IMG/VR virus record: IMGVR_UViG_3300010430_002823
Span: 1-25,703 of that record
Reading direction: 5' to 3' (one strand)
From: a virus
Length of the DNA stretch: 25,703 bases
The notes beneath the pieces are model-generated. The model did no database searches. It saw only the letters and a program-made list of their open reading frames with translations, and had not been told where the DNA came from. Shown one piece after another: positions 6,795 to 15,158 of the stretch; positions within the stretch are counted from its first letter, which is position 1; every line of letters starts with the position of its first letter. The position numbers and the translations under genes were made by a program.

Positions 6795-7381
6795 TGCCTG
6801 CAGGAAAGAACTTCCCAGTCTGGACCGACCAGAATGAGCCCAAGGGCGACGATCCCATCAGGCGTGAGCCCTATCTCTGGCAGCACCCATCGGCGGGACC
6901 GATTCTTGTCGATCCCAGAGGGGGAATGAGTCAGGTCTCACAGGAGTGGTTCGACGCGAATTCCTTCAGCGCACCTGTTGCTGAAGAGCAGGCAGAGGCT
7001 GTTGCCGGCGCGACTGTCGCTGATCCACAGCCAGCAGGTCAGCTTGGAACTGGAGTCACGGCCTCTGAGACCAACACGGTTGCTCCCATCCGCGAGACCC
7101 TGACTGAGAAGAACGAGCGGGAGCAGCGCGAGGCAGCTGCCAAGGGTGTAGCCACCGCTCAGTATCAGGAGCGGGTCGCTGGAGAAGGAGTCCTCGGCGG
7201 GCTCTCGATCGGAGACCGGGCGACTGTCCAGCAGATGATTGCTGAGGGACTTGCCGAGACTGAGGAAGAGGCTGCTGCTCTGATCCTTGCGGAACGGGAG
7301 AAGCAGAGCCTTGGGGCTGCTCAGCAGGAGGAAGCTCTCTCTACTCAGGACGCTGGGACCAGAGGAGTTCCCAGCCCGTGA
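6794..7381 (+). CDS. Acidic protein of unknown function (195 aa)
   Basis: Not recognised. ATG at 6794 preceded by AAGGAG (6782-6787); a GTG directly before it is also in frame but less likely. The first 60 residues are Pro/Trp-containing and may fold (VWTDQNEPKGDDP, EPYLWQHPSAGP). The rest is rich in Ala, Glu and Gln, with a probable helix at about 140-180 (RATVQQMIAEGLAETEEEAA). It lies two genes before the scaffold. It could be an internal head protein or a second scaffold-like helper. No catalytic motif is visible. Confidence 0.65.
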   Translation: MPAGKNFPVWTDQNEPKGDDPIRREPYLWQHPSAGPILVDPRGGMSQVSQEWFDANSFSAPVAEEQAEAVAGATVADPQPAGQLGTGVTASETNTVAPIRETLTEKNEREQREAAAKGVATAQYQERVAGEGVLGGLSIGDRATVQQMIAEGLAETEEEAAALILAEREKQSLGAAQQEEALSTQDAGTRGVPSP

Positions 7382-7590
7382 AGCTCCTGATCTGCCCGCA
7401 CTGTCACTCCAAGACGATCGGGCCAGACAACCGACCAGTGACCATGGGGAGGTGGCACGGCACGAGCAACCACCCCCTCGTTTACAAGTGCCACAACTGC
7501 ACTTCATCTTTCAAACTCACGGCCTCAGCGTTCAACGGTCTACCCGAGATCTCTGAGGCTGGACCTTCGACACAACCTGCTGTAGATTAG
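7378..7590 (+). CDS. Zinc-ribbon protein (70 aa)
   Basis: GTG start at 7378 overlapping the TGA of the preceding gene (GTGA). CPHC (residues 6-9) and CHNC (38-41) form a classical four-cysteine zinc ribbon with a beta-rich spacer. The C-terminal 20 residues are Pro/Ser-rich. Similar small ribbons occur scattered in phage genomes with no agreed role; binding DNA, RNA or a protein partner are the usual guesses. It is the second small zinc-binding protein in 800 bases. The fold is well supported, the function is not. Confidence 0.7.
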   Translation: MKLLICPHCHSKTIGPDNRPVTMGRWHGTSNHPLVYKCHNCTSSFKLTASAFNGLPEISEAGPSTQPAVD

Positions 7591-7627
7591 GACGGAACTC
7601 ACAGGGACTACCCCTACGAGGTAAACC

Positions 7628-8770
7628 ATGCCTGTAGAAGCAGAAGCCACACTGGATCCTCCCGAGACAGACGAGACGCCCCCTGAGGGTGATACTCAAA
7701 CTGTTGCTGATGGAGGCACCCCGCCGACCGTTGACGACGGCGAGGAAGGTTCTCAGTCAACCACCAAAGAAGCAGACTCTTCGGATGAAGGCGACACAAC
7801 CACCAAGGAAGACGACACCGGAGAAGGGGACGAAGGCGAAGGAACTACTTCCGAGAAGAAGAGTGCCTATGCCGACCTGCTAGCGAAGTACGACAACGAC
7901 CCGGAGAAGCTCGCCGAAGGCGTGTGGAACCAGTCGAAGTCGCTTTCGGAGATGAACAAGAGGCTCAAGAGCATCGAGGGCAATCTCCAGCAGGCTATGG
8001 CTCCCCCACCTGTCGACATACAGGCTCTCGTCGATGACGATCCTTATGTCAAAGAGGCTGCTGCTAATCTGCGCTCTACCGATGCGGAAGTGAAGGCTGC
8101 CGAGCAGGAACAGATCCAGATCGTTGCTCGACACGGCAAGGCCGAGAAACTGGTTGCCCGACTTGAAGGCAAGCTGGAATCTGCGGCTCCGGAAGACAAG
8201 GACGACATCAAGGATGATCTTCGGGAAGCGAAGGCAGACAAGAGCGAAGCTGCCCGCGACTACAAGGATTCGAAGCGGAAGATCGCTGAGTCCAAGAAGG
8301 AACTCCGAGGATACGCCAAGGATTTTCGGGAAGCTGAGGCCAACGCCAAGCAGAGAGTGGAGCGCTCACAGCAACAGACTCAGACAAAGAAGGAACGACA
8401 GCTCGAACTTCGCGCCGAGTTCACAGAAGCGGTTGCCAAGGAGGCCGAGAAGTTTGGCATCCCGACTGACAGCCAGACCTTCAAGGTTCTTCACCAGAGC
8501 ATCAGAGATCGCGTCACAGGGTTCCTCCGGACGTTGCCCAAGGGTTCGCCGGGGATCAACACTGAAGAGGCGGTCGAGGTTCTCATGGAGGAGTACGTTG
8601 AGGCGATGGGCCTGAAGTCGAGGTTCCAGCGGTCTTCAACAGCGAAGAGAGAGACCACGAAGACCACCAAGAAGGGTTCGGGGATTGTCGCGCCTGATCT
8701 GTCTGGGGACAAGAAGGGTCCATGGACAGCAGACTACGTTCGCCAAAGAGCGGCTCAGCTGTTGCCCTAA
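7628..8770 (+). CDS. Capsid scaffold protein
   Basis: Acts inside the prohead to guide coat assembly and is removed before or during packaging. The 380-aa product has the typical profile: an acidic, disordered N-terminus (residues 1-77, mostly Glu, Asp, Thr, Gly), a long charged helical and coiled-coil region (about 135-255) and a basic C-terminal tail (about 325-380, with KRETTKTTKKG), which in known scaffolds contacts the coat protein. It lies directly before the major capsid gene with an 18-base gap. Ribosome binding is weak (GAGG in ACGAGGTAAACC). No Ser-His-Asp protease motif is visible, so a fused maturation protease is not supported. The call rests on profile and position. Confidence 0.85.
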   Translation: MPVEAEATLDPPETDETPPEGDTQTVADGGTPPTVDDGEEGSQSTTKEADSSDEGDTTTKEDDTGEGDEGEGTTSEKKSAYADLLAKYDNDPEKLAEGVWNQSKSLSEMNKRLKSIEGNLQQAMAPPPVDIQALVDDDPYVKEAAANLRSTDAEVKAAEQEQIQIVARHGKAEKLVARLEGKLESAAPEDKDDIKDDLREAKADKSEAARDYKDSKRKIAESKKELRGYAKDFREAEANAKQRVERSQQQTQTKKERQLELRAEFTEAVAKEAEKFGIPTDSQTFKVLHQSIRDRVTGFLRTLPKGSPGINTEEAVEVLMEEYVEAMGLKSRFQRSSTAKRETTKTTKKGSGIVAPDLSGDKKGPWTADYVRQRAAQLLP

Positions 8771-8785
8771 GATCCGACGAGGATC
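8771..8785 (+). promoter_or_regulatory. Small hairpin overlapping the capsid gene ribosome binding site
   Basis: GATCC (8771-8775) can pair with GGATC (8781-8785) around GACGA. The right arm covers part of the capsid gene's GAGGA. The stem is only five base pairs, so any effect on translation would be modest, and it may be chance. Confidence 0.2.
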
Positions 8786-8788
8786 CAA

Positions 8789-10087
8789 ATGGCTGGTGAG
8801 TTCCAAAATCTCGGGGTGGCCATCAAGGTCATCTATCCGTCGAAGGCGCTGGAGCCGATGATCAACGAGGAGGCCCCCTTCAGGGCCAAGCTCTCGAAGT
8901 CCGTCCCTGCGGGGTCGAAGGCTTCTGAGGGTGACCTCAAGTTCAACGGTGTCCTGGCGCTCCCCCAGAACGTCGGTCAGATCGTCGATGCTGGCGACCT
9001 TCAGGACGCTGCAGAGCGTTCCGAGGTTCAGTTCAATCTGAAGCCGACCATCTTCCAGGCCACCATGAACATCGGGTGGCTGACCCGCAAGGCTGCCAAC
9101 ACTGGCAAGTCGGCCTTCAACGGTGGTGAGGTTCGGCGTCGAACCGAGGAGACGGTTTCCAACCTCGGCAAGTACATCGAGTCCACCTACGTCGCTACCG
9201 TCGACGGCATCCGTGGGTATGTCGAGTCCAGCGGTGCGGGCGGGATCGTCCTCAAGGACCCGGAGACCGTCAAGCTGCTTCGCCAGGGGATGAAGATCTC
9301 CGTCCGCGACAGTGGTACTCCGACGTCGGCGCGGGCCACGCTCGATGCTGTGAGGGTCGCTTCGGTCAACTCGCAGACCAACACGATCACCGTCACGGGC
9401 ACCCCGACCTACACCAACGCGGTTCTCGATGACCCCATCTACGTGGTCGTCGGTGTGGCTGCGAACTACGCCCTGACCAACGTCTTCGCCGAGAGCCTGC
9501 GTGGGCTGATCGACGACGGCACCTACAAGACCACCATCCACGGCGTGGATCGGACCGCTGTCGGCAACGAGCGACTCAACTCGACCGTCAACGACAACGG
9601 TGGGTCTCTTCGGAATCTGACCGAGCAGATGCTCATCCGGACCTGTCACGAGGTTCGGGAGAACGTCGGGAAGCGTGTCACCGACATGTGGACCGGCCCG
9701 GGTCAGATGGAGAAGTACATCGAGTTCGTGGCTCCCGAGCGGCGACGTGCCGTACAGGGTGGGACCTACGACAAGTCCACTGGGTACAAGGACGGCGAGC
9801 TGGTGCACTACGCACCGGGGACCGCCCTGAAGCTCAACATGTCGTTCGACGTCATCCCCCGGGAGCTGTTCCTGCTGTGCTGGGACACCTTCTTCCACTA
9901 CGTCTCGCAGGAGATGCAGTGGGTCGATGACGACAGCATGCTGCACCTTGCCATCGGTGCCAACAACTCGTCCTACCGTGCGCGGTGGGATGCGTTCATG
10001 GCCTCGATGGAGAACATCGGGAACGACATGCCATCGGCCAATGCCGTGATTCGAGATCTCAAGGATCCTGTTCTCGGCGATCTCTAG
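8789..10087 (+). CDS. Major capsid protein (HK97-fold candidate)
   Basis: Shell protein of the icosahedral head. At 432 aa it has the length, position after scaffold and mixed alpha/beta composition of HK97-fold coats. A long central helix is likely around residues 105-135 (GGEVRRRTEETVSNLGKYIE), and a beta-rich insertion covers about 160-225 (SVNSQTNTITVTGTPTYTNA). The C-terminal part (about 285-400) holds conserved-looking text such as NVGKRVTDMWTGPGQMEKY. No cleaved N-terminal delta domain is evident, in line with a separate scaffold. Ribosome binding site GAGGA (8779-8783). The gene is followed by a strong hairpin. Codon use looks regular, as expected for a highly expressed gene. Confidence 0.88.
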   Translation: MAGEFQNLGVAIKVIYPSKALEPMINEEAPFRAKLSKSVPAGSKASEGDLKFNGVLALPQNVGQIVDAGDLQDAAERSEVQFNLKPTIFQATMNIGWLTRKAANTGKSAFNGGEVRRRTEETVSNLGKYIESTYVATVDGIRGYVESSGAGGIVLKDPETVKLLRQGMKISVRDSGTPTSARATLDAVRVASVNSQTNTITVTGTPTYTNAVLDDPIYVVVGVAANYALTNVFAESLRGLIDDGTYKTTIHGVDRTAVGNERLNSTVNDNGGSLRNLTEQMLIRTCHEVRENVGKRVTDMWTGPGQMEKYIEFVAPERRRAVQGGTYDKSTGYKDGELVHYAPGTALKLNMSFDVIPRELFLLCWDTFFHYVSQEMQWVDDDSMLHLAIGANNSSYRARWDAFMASMENIGNDMPSANAVIRDLKDPVLGDL

Positions 10088-10100
10088 GTTCAACCCAATA

Positions 10101-10120
10101 GGGGGCGGGCAACCGCCCCC
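10101..10120 (+). terminator. GC hairpin with GCAA loop after the capsid gene
   Basis: A perfect 8-bp stem, GGGGGCGG (10101-10108) with CCGCCCCC (10113-10120), closed by the GNRA-type tetraloop GCAA, 13 bases after the capsid stop codon. The tail (TCGTACATCTTC) is only weakly T-rich, so this may be a partial terminator or a 3' mRNA stabiliser that lets capsid mRNA exceed that of downstream genes. Confidence 0.75.
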
Positions 10121-10150
10121 TCGTACATCTTCATGGTGGAGGAGGAGAAG

Positions 10151-10993
10151 ATGAGCAGCGGAAGAGGCATTCCACGCAGGGCGATCGACGACGATGCGAT
10201 CAGTCCCGCAAAGGTTCTGGCAGGACTCAAGGACGGATCATGGCTGCATCAGGCGTGGCCATCGGAGAACCCACTCGTCACAGACGTGGGCGGTAACGCT
10301 CCCGCGACGGGTGCGACAGGCGATTTCAACTTCATCCACTTCGGTGGTGGGCTCGTTGGGAATCAGGCGTCCTATCACATCAAGGGCGCGGGTCAGACGA
10401 TTCTCAACCCGACGGTGGTGGCCGCGACCGGCTTGCTGAGTGCAGGACTGGACGTGGTGGCTGCCGAAGGCGTCGAGTACATCTTCGGTGGTCTCCAGAC
10501 AGACGTGAACCCACTTGGTGGTTCTCCTCTCGGTACGAGGGGCAATCATTTCATCCGGCACAAGTTCCAGCTGGGTGACGCTTCGGAAGCAGCGGAGTGC
10601 GCGATCGGGTTCCGTGGTGCTGAAGCAGCTGAAGCCAACCTCGACGACTACACCGACTTGGCCTGCCTCAACATCCAGGCTGGGGTGGTGAATGTCGAGA
10701 CGATCGTCGGCGGTGCTGCCACAGTGACGACCCCGATTCCGGGGATCAGTGCTGTAGCAGATGACGACGTCCTCACCTGTGAAGTGCAGACGAAGGGGGC
10801 GCATCCCATCTTCATCTTCACGAACCACACCCAGAACGAGTCGGCGCAGTTCGAAGTCCCTGTCGCAGAGGATCTGGCCAATGACTACGTCCCGTTTGCC
10901 TTCTTCCTTCAGGGAGCGGCGGGGTGCCTGTGGCCTTGGCATGCGATCACCTGCGGAGACGTGGCTGACGACAACGAGTCTCTGCAGTTCTAG
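10151..10993 (+). CDS. Probable virion protein after capsid, unknown (280 aa)
   Basis: ATG at 10151 is chosen because GGAGGAG (10141-10147) lies directly upstream; an in-frame ATG at 10133 would place that site inside the gene. The protein is beta-rich, with many Gly/Val/Thr strands, and has no signal peptide or membrane segment. A helical linker EAAEANLDDYTDL sits at about residues 159-172, followed by a beta-domain (about 175-280) with NVETIVGGAATVTT and IFIFTNHT, which could form a jelly-roll or Ig-like sandwich. Position suggests a head decoration or a vertex protein. No family is recognised. Confidence 0.75.
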   Translation: MSSGRGIPRRAIDDDAISPAKVLAGLKDGSWLHQAWPSENPLVTDVGGNAPATGATGDFNFIHFGGGLVGNQASYHIKGAGQTILNPTVVAATGLLSAGLDVVAAEGVEYIFGGLQTDVNPLGGSPLGTRGNHFIRHKFQLGDASEAAECAIGFRGAEAAEANLDDYTDLACLNIQAGVVNVETIVGGAATVTTPIPGISAVADDDVLTCEVQTKGAHPIFIFTNHTQNESAQFEVPVAEDLANDYVPFAFFLQGAAGCLWPWHAITCGDVADDNESLQF

Positions 10994-11003
10994 GAGACCT
11001 CTC

Positions 11004-11720
11004 TTGGAGCTTGCTGACTGGAGTGCCGGGGTTGCACCGGATGCGCTAAAGCCTGTCCTGCGCAGCCCCGGCGACGTTGAATCCGTCTTCACAAAGCGGC
11101 GGGATTCCTTCCACACCGCTCCCGGCTTCCGAGAGGTCGCCGTCGAGTACACCTGCATCCCGGACTCGATGTACCCATGGGATCCCTTCATCATGAAGGA
11201 GATCAACCGCATCGCCCCGGACGCTGTTCCAATGTGGGTGCGGTGGGCATTCCGTTCCCCAGAGGAGTACGAAGACGTTGGGACTGTCGTCTATGGACGG
11301 CATGCTCTGGGTAGACACGTCGAGCACTTGGCGTCGGACATCGACCAGTTTCAGTGCCCGATGCCTGACGGGGTTACCTTCAAGAAGCCCAACCGGGTCT
11401 GGTTCATCCACGAAGGTCCAAGGCCAACAGAGAAGTACGTGGACTTGCCGGGAGACTACCTCCCGTTCGATCACTCGATCTACGCGAAGGCCGTCGAGAT
11501 GGCGGAAGGCTTCAAGATGAGCCTCAAGGAGTACAAGAAGGAACTCTTTGATCAGTTCGTCCATGCGGCAGATCGGGCCAAGACGAAGAGACGTCTGGCG
11601 ATCGCGGACGACATGGAGCAGCGTTCGAAGGACTGGCACAAGTACGCAGACAAGATCATCGAGCGCATCTCCGACGTCGAGATCGACGAGTACAACCGAA
11701 GCATCGGACAGAGACGATAG
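11004..11720 (+). CDS. Probable head or tail structural protein, unknown (238 aa)
   Basis: The first usable start is TTG at 11004, with AGGAG (10992-10996) seven bases upstream; the open frame extends further upstream but only inside the preceding gene. The N-terminal 140 residues look folded, with several Trp, Tyr and Pro (YPWDPFIMKEINRIAP, MWVRWAFRSPEEYED). The C-terminal 70 residues are strongly helical and charged (KEYKKELFDQFVHAADRAKT). No catalytic motif is seen. Position between capsid and adaptor suggests a virion or assembly protein. A rare TTG start may keep expression low. Confidence 0.7.
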   Translation: MELADWSAGVAPDALKPVLRSPGDVESVFTKRRDSFHTAPGFREVAVEYTCIPDSMYPWDPFIMKEINRIAPDAVPMWVRWAFRSPEEYEDVGTVVYGRHALGRHVEHLASDIDQFQCPMPDGVTFKKPNRVWFIHEGPRPTEKYVDLPGDYLPFDHSIYAKAVEMAEGFKMSLKEYKKELFDQFVHAADRAKTKRRLAIADDMEQRSKDWHKYADKIIERISDVEIDEYNRSIGQRR

Positions 11721-11740
11721 GGGCCTACCCCCGAGGAGTC

Positions 11741-12535
11741 ATGATGGCGACAAGCGCAATTCCAAAGACCGCACTTCCCAGCTTCGTGAACAAGCCCGAA
11801 GAGTACGGGCTCTACAACCCCTCCGAGCAGTGGGTCGATCTGCAGTGGGGTGGAAGGTCGATGAGACTTCCTGGGTGCAAGGACATCTCGCACACGCCCT
11901 GCCACTTCGACGATCAGGCCAAGACACCTATTCCTGGGACGCTGATCATCAAGGATGGGTACACTGCTGGCCTCGACGGCCTGATCCCGCAGCAGGGGTC
12001 ACCCTACAACTGGAAGGCATCGTCTGCCATCCGGATGATGCTGGGCATCGACATCGAGACGGGCATCGCCCACTCGACGAAGGCCGGACGAGGGATCACC
12101 TTCATCCCGCCGGTCCTCGATCAGAACACCTTCGCTGCTGTGCAGGCTGACGCCTCCGAGCGGTTCGTCACTCACGAGATCGCTTGGGCCGAGGGTGAGG
12201 TCGCAGCCAGGAAGCAGTCGATCGAGCGTCACGAGCGTGCAGGAGAGGCCGCTCCTCCCCCGGATCAGGGCTATCACAAGGCGATCGTGATCCTGGCCAA
12301 GGCCGGGGCGGGAAGAGAAGTCCCTTCGGAGCCCGAGGTCACCGAAGAGGATGTGAAGGAGATCGCCGGGATCGAGGCGCTTGCTCTGGAGATGGCATCC
12401 GAGATCGCCAAGGGCAAGGCGGTCGATGAGAACGAACTGGCCGAATCCCTGTTGAAGAAGCCTGCGGTGCGGAAGCATCTCCAGAAGCAGTTCAGCATCC
12501 GCAAGCGGGGTCATCAGGAAGAGAAGGTGGAGTAA
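11741..12535 (+). CDS. Probable structural protein, unknown (264 aa)
   Basis: GAGGAG at 11733-11738 precedes two adjacent in-frame ATGs (11741 and 11744); the second gives better spacing. The N-terminal half seems folded (YNPSEQWVDLQWGGRSMRLP, then PIPGTLIIKDGY), the second half is helical, with Ala/Glu-rich segments (FVTHEIAWAEGEVAARKQSI at about 147-166) and a Lys/Arg-rich end. An acidic helical linker lies at about 200-225. No membrane segment or known domain. It could be a head-completion protein, as it comes directly before the adaptor gene. Confidence 0.7.
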   Translation: MMATSAIPKTALPSFVNKPEEYGLYNPSEQWVDLQWGGRSMRLPGCKDISHTPCHFDDQAKTPIPGTLIIKDGYTAGLDGLIPQQGSPYNWKASSAIRMMLGIDIETGIAHSTKAGRGITFIPPVLDQNTFAAVQADASERFVTHEIAWAEGEVAARKQSIERHERAGEAAPPPDQGYHKAIVILAKAGAGREVPSEPEVTEEDVKEIAGIEALALEMASEIAKGKAVDENELAESLLKKPAVRKHLQKQFSIRKRGHQEEKVE

Positions 12536-12541
12536 CTCCCA

Positions 12542-13240
12542 ATGCCCTACGCCAATGTGCTGGAGATCGTCGATGATCTAGCGTCCTACGCAGACGAGAC
12601 CGATGCGACGACGTACACGGTTCCTCCGTCCCGGCAGCGGCGGCTTGGGCACTACGTGCAGCGTGCTATGGACGAGATCTGGGGCTACCGGCCCTGGAGC
12701 TTCAAGTATGCGCTGCACGGTCCCTTCACCTTTTCGAACGGGTTTGCAACCCTTCCAGACAACTTCGCCAACATCGGCGACAACGGGATGCTCTGGAACG
12801 ACGGGGACAATTCCAAGGCCCCGTGGGCTGAGGTCGCCATGCAAGACATGGTGGCCTTGAGAGCAGCTGGCAGGCAGACAGAGAAGAAGTGGTTCACGGT
12901 TGGGCTACTCGATCAGGCTGCTACAGCTACTGCCCAGTTCACACGGCAGCTCTGGATCCCAAAGAACGATGTCAGCTTCGGATCGTTCATGCTCTTCTTT
13001 GAGTTGAACCCCAGGATGTTCGACCTCACAGATCTGGCCAACGAGGAGGTTCCCCTTCCTGAGCTGTTCCACAACGTGCTCTTCGCAGGTGCGCTCGCCA
13101 AGCTCCAGCAGGCGAAGGGTGATCCTCAGCCTATCTGGCGGGCTGAGTACGTGGCGCTTCTCGCCAAGGTCACGGCAAACTTCCACATCCAGTCTGGGCA
13201 GATGGAGCAGCTGCCCAACACGGTCGGTGGTCAATGGTAG
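12542..13240 (+). CDS. Head-tail adaptor, P22 gp4-like tail accessory factor candidate
   Basis: Forms a ring under the portal that closes the head and receives the tail. The 232-aa product has features I associate with phage adaptor proteins of the gp4/gp6 type: an opening helix (NVLEIVDDLASYADE), then PPSRQRRLGHYVQRAMDEIW (residues 22-41) with a following WGYRPWSFKY, a beta-rich middle, and a C-terminal helical bundle with PLPELFHNVLFAGALAKLQQ (172-191). The ATG lies six bases after the preceding TAA with a poor ribosome binding site, so coupling to the upstream gene is likely. The position between head genes and tail genes fits. Family membership is from memory of the pattern, so not certain. 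Confidence 0.72.
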   Translation: MPYANVLEIVDDLASYADETDATTYTVPPSRQRRLGHYVQRAMDEIWGYRPWSFKYALHGPFTFSNGFATLPDNFANIGDNGMLWNDGDNSKAPWAEVAMQDMVALRAAGRQTEKKWFTVGLLDQAATATAQFTRQLWIPKNDVSFGSFMLFFELNPRMFDLTDLANEEVPLPELFHNVLFAGALAKLQQAKGDPQPIWRAEYVALLAKVTANFHIQSGQMEQLPNTVGGQW

Positions 13241-13250
13241 GAGAAGGAAG

Positions 13251-14342
13251 ATGAAGGCAGTCTACAGTCCGTGTGTCGATCCGCTGGAGTACATGTACAA
13301 CTCGAAGAAGAAGAGCCTCCCTCCGAGAGAGATGGTCGTTCTCGACGATGCAGAGGCACGCTACCTCATCAGGAAGTTCGAGAAGTTTGGGGTCAGGTTC
13401 CTCAAGACCGTGAAGAAGGGCAACAAGCTGGTTGCCGACGAGGGTGCCTTCAAGGCTGCTGGAGAGCAGTGGGAGAAGGGCAACAAGGCTTGGGCTGAGG
13501 AAACGGTCACCGATTTCCACAAGGCAACCAAGGATCAGCGTGAAGCTGGGGTCAAGGTAGATGAACCAGTGAGAGTGCAGGTAGCGAAGAAGATCTTGAA
13601 GATCGCCGTCATCGCATGTGCTCTGCTTCTACCTGCAGCAAGCTGGGCACAGGACACCGGCCAACATAAAGCAGCCAACTTCACCTACAAGTACGACGTG
13701 GCCTCGGCGACGATCACCTACTGTGCGACCGAAGGAGCGAATGGAGATCCGTTCGCTCAGCCCTACGACGGCCCCGGGCAGATCGAGACCGTTGGAGACT
13801 CGGTCACGATTACTGGAGCCAACCTTGCTGAGGATGTCTTTCTAGGCGTTGACCTCGGGGATGTGATCTTCATCCGAAGGCAGAACGGGACTACTGAAGA
13901 TCGAGTGGTGGTGACCAACGCCGACAACGACACCATCACAGTGGACACCAGCATCGACCTGTCCAGCGGTGTGGTCTGGAGCTACAGGAAGCTCATCTGT
14001 GGGACGACCGTCAACGACGGCTGGATCAACACAGCAGGCTACTCCATTGTTCAGATGGGGATTCAGTACGACGCAGGAGACGTGACTACTCTTGCTGCGA
14101 CGATGGAGTGCAAGGGTGGTGGCCTGGGAGCAGCCCCAAACCGGGTCTACCCTGGGATCTCCTCAGACTGTGGCGACGGCACCTTGGTCGGAACGACTTG
14201 CGAGTTCGCCAACACTGGAGACGTCCTGTCGTTCAAGATCGCCCACAACGCTTTCACTGCTTGCAGGATTGGAGTGGCGTGGGTCACTGCGGATGGTGGG
14301 ACTCGGGACGAGATCACAGCACTGATCGACGTCGGGAGATAG
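13251..14342 (+). CDS. Fusion: small cytosolic domain plus secreted beta domain (363 aa)
   Basis: One open frame with two unlike parts. Residues 1-105 are a small soluble alpha/beta and Lys-rich helical domain (ARYLIRKFEKFGVRFLKTV). Then comes a complete Sec signal: basic KKILK, hydrophobic IAVIACALLLPAA and a cleavage-type SWA|QD (after residue 133). Residues 134-363 are a Thr/Asp/Gly-rich beta domain with several Cys. A signal in the middle of a protein makes no sense for export, so a second translation start is likely, GTG at 13569 or 13575 (AAGGTAG lies upstream). The ATG at 13251 has a good site (TAGGAGAAGGAAG). Either two proteins are made from one frame or two genes fused by loss of a stop codon. 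Function unknown; the beta domain suggests adhesion or display. Confidence 0.7.
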   Translation: MKAVYSPCVDPLEYMYNSKKKSLPPREMVVLDDAEARYLIRKFEKFGVRFLKTVKKGNKLVADEGAFKAAGEQWEKGNKAWAEETVTDFHKATKDQREAGVKVDEPVRVQVAKKILKIAVIACALLLPAASWAQDTGQHKAANFTYKYDVASATITYCATEGANGDPFAQPYDGPGQIETVGDSVTITGANLAEDVFLGVDLGDVIFIRRQNGTTEDRVVVTNADNDTITVDTSIDLSSGVVWSYRKLICGTTVNDGWINTAGYSIVQMGIQYDAGDVTTLAATMECKGGGLGAAPNRVYPGISSDCGDGTLVGTTCEFANTGDVLSFKIAHNAFTACRIGVAWVTADGGTRDEITALIDVGR

Positions 14343-14345
14343 CCA

Positions 14346-15149
14346 ATGCGGCGCTCGGTTCTTCTCGTGCTGCTCATCGCAGCGACTGCGATCGGTCAAG
14401 AAGCAGACATAGATAGTGACAGGGTCTACCCATCCGAGGATGGGATTGGCGTTGTAGGGATCACTCCAGAGCCTGCCACACCTGTCATTCTCCAGTCTGC
14501 TGTCAACTACTGGAAGATGAACGAGTCAGGAACCGACGATCGGGTGGACTCCATCGGGACGAACGATCTGACCGCCAACGAGGCGATCACCACCACGACA
14601 GGGAAGAACAACACCGCAGCCAACTTCGATTCCGCCACGCACTCTCTCATCGACACGTCTTGGACGGCGTCAGGGTGGACCGGCTTCACCCTCTCGATTT
14701 GGCTCAAGCGTCAGGCGAACCCCAGCCTCAACGCCTGGGCGGTGGTGGAGAACGTCGCGGCTAATCCTGGGTGGGCGACCTACACCCTCACCAATGGTCG
14801 GCAGTTGTTCATCATTCGGAATCAGGCGCTTTCCACCCTAACCGCACTCACCGCAGGAGACATCGGAACCGATTCGGGGTGGGTCCACGTCTGTGGTACG
14901 TGGGAGGCCGACGACAACGCCCGAATCTACATCGACGGGACTCTGACCCAAACCTCTGGCGGCACGATGGACGGGACGGTTCGAGACGTCGGGGTGGGCA
15001 TCAAGTTCGGGTCAGCGCAGGCTGGCGGCAACCCGTGGTCGGGCACGAACGAGGGCTACATCGACGAGGTCGCCATCTTCGACACCAACATCGGTCAGGC
15101 GGGATGCAGCGACATTTACGACGCGGGAGCCGGGAAGTTCTGGCCCTAA
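14346..15149 (+). CDS. Secreted LamG (concanavalin-like) domain protein (267 aa)
   Basis: Residues 1-18 are a signal peptide (MRRSVLLVLLIAATAIGQ), with cleavage likely near IG|QE. Residues about 48-267 form a LamG-type jelly roll, as seen in phage tail and adhesin proteins: YWKMNESGTDDRVDS at the start, FTLSIWLKRQ, WVHVCGTWEADDNARIYIDG and a closing YIDEVAIFD. Such domains bind sugars or other surface ligands. The gene is three bases after the previous stop, with GGGAGATAG just before the ATG. LamG domains are common on virions, but a cleavable Sec signal is not usual for a virion protein. It may be a receptor-binding or host-envelope protein. Confidence 0.82.
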   Translation: MRRSVLLVLLIAATAIGQEADIDSDRVYPSEDGIGVVGITPEPATPVILQSAVNYWKMNESGTDDRVDSIGTNDLTANEAITTTTGKNNTAANFDSATHSLIDTSWTASGWTGFTLSIWLKRQANPSLNAWAVVENVAANPGWATYTLTNGRQLFIIRNQALSTLTALTAGDIGTDSGWVHVCGTWEADDNARIYIDGTLTQTSGGTMDGTVRDVGVGIKFGSAQAGGNPWSGTNEGYIDEVAIFDTNIGQAGCSDIYDAGAGKFWP

Positions 15150-15158
15150 GGAGATGAG

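Noticed and set aside
8636-10093. Long open frame on the minus strand opposite the capsid gene (485 codons)
   Set aside because: It mirrors the capsid gene in a GC-rich sequence with strong third-base bias; no ribosome binding site and no domain. The same holds for the long minus-strand frames at 1446-2762 and 10238-11212.
13558-13572. Frameshift or ordinary gene start (ATG at 13561) to explain the fusion
   Set aside because: The ATG reads only three codons before TGA in its frame, so it cannot start the secreted part; internal GTG starts explain the signal better.
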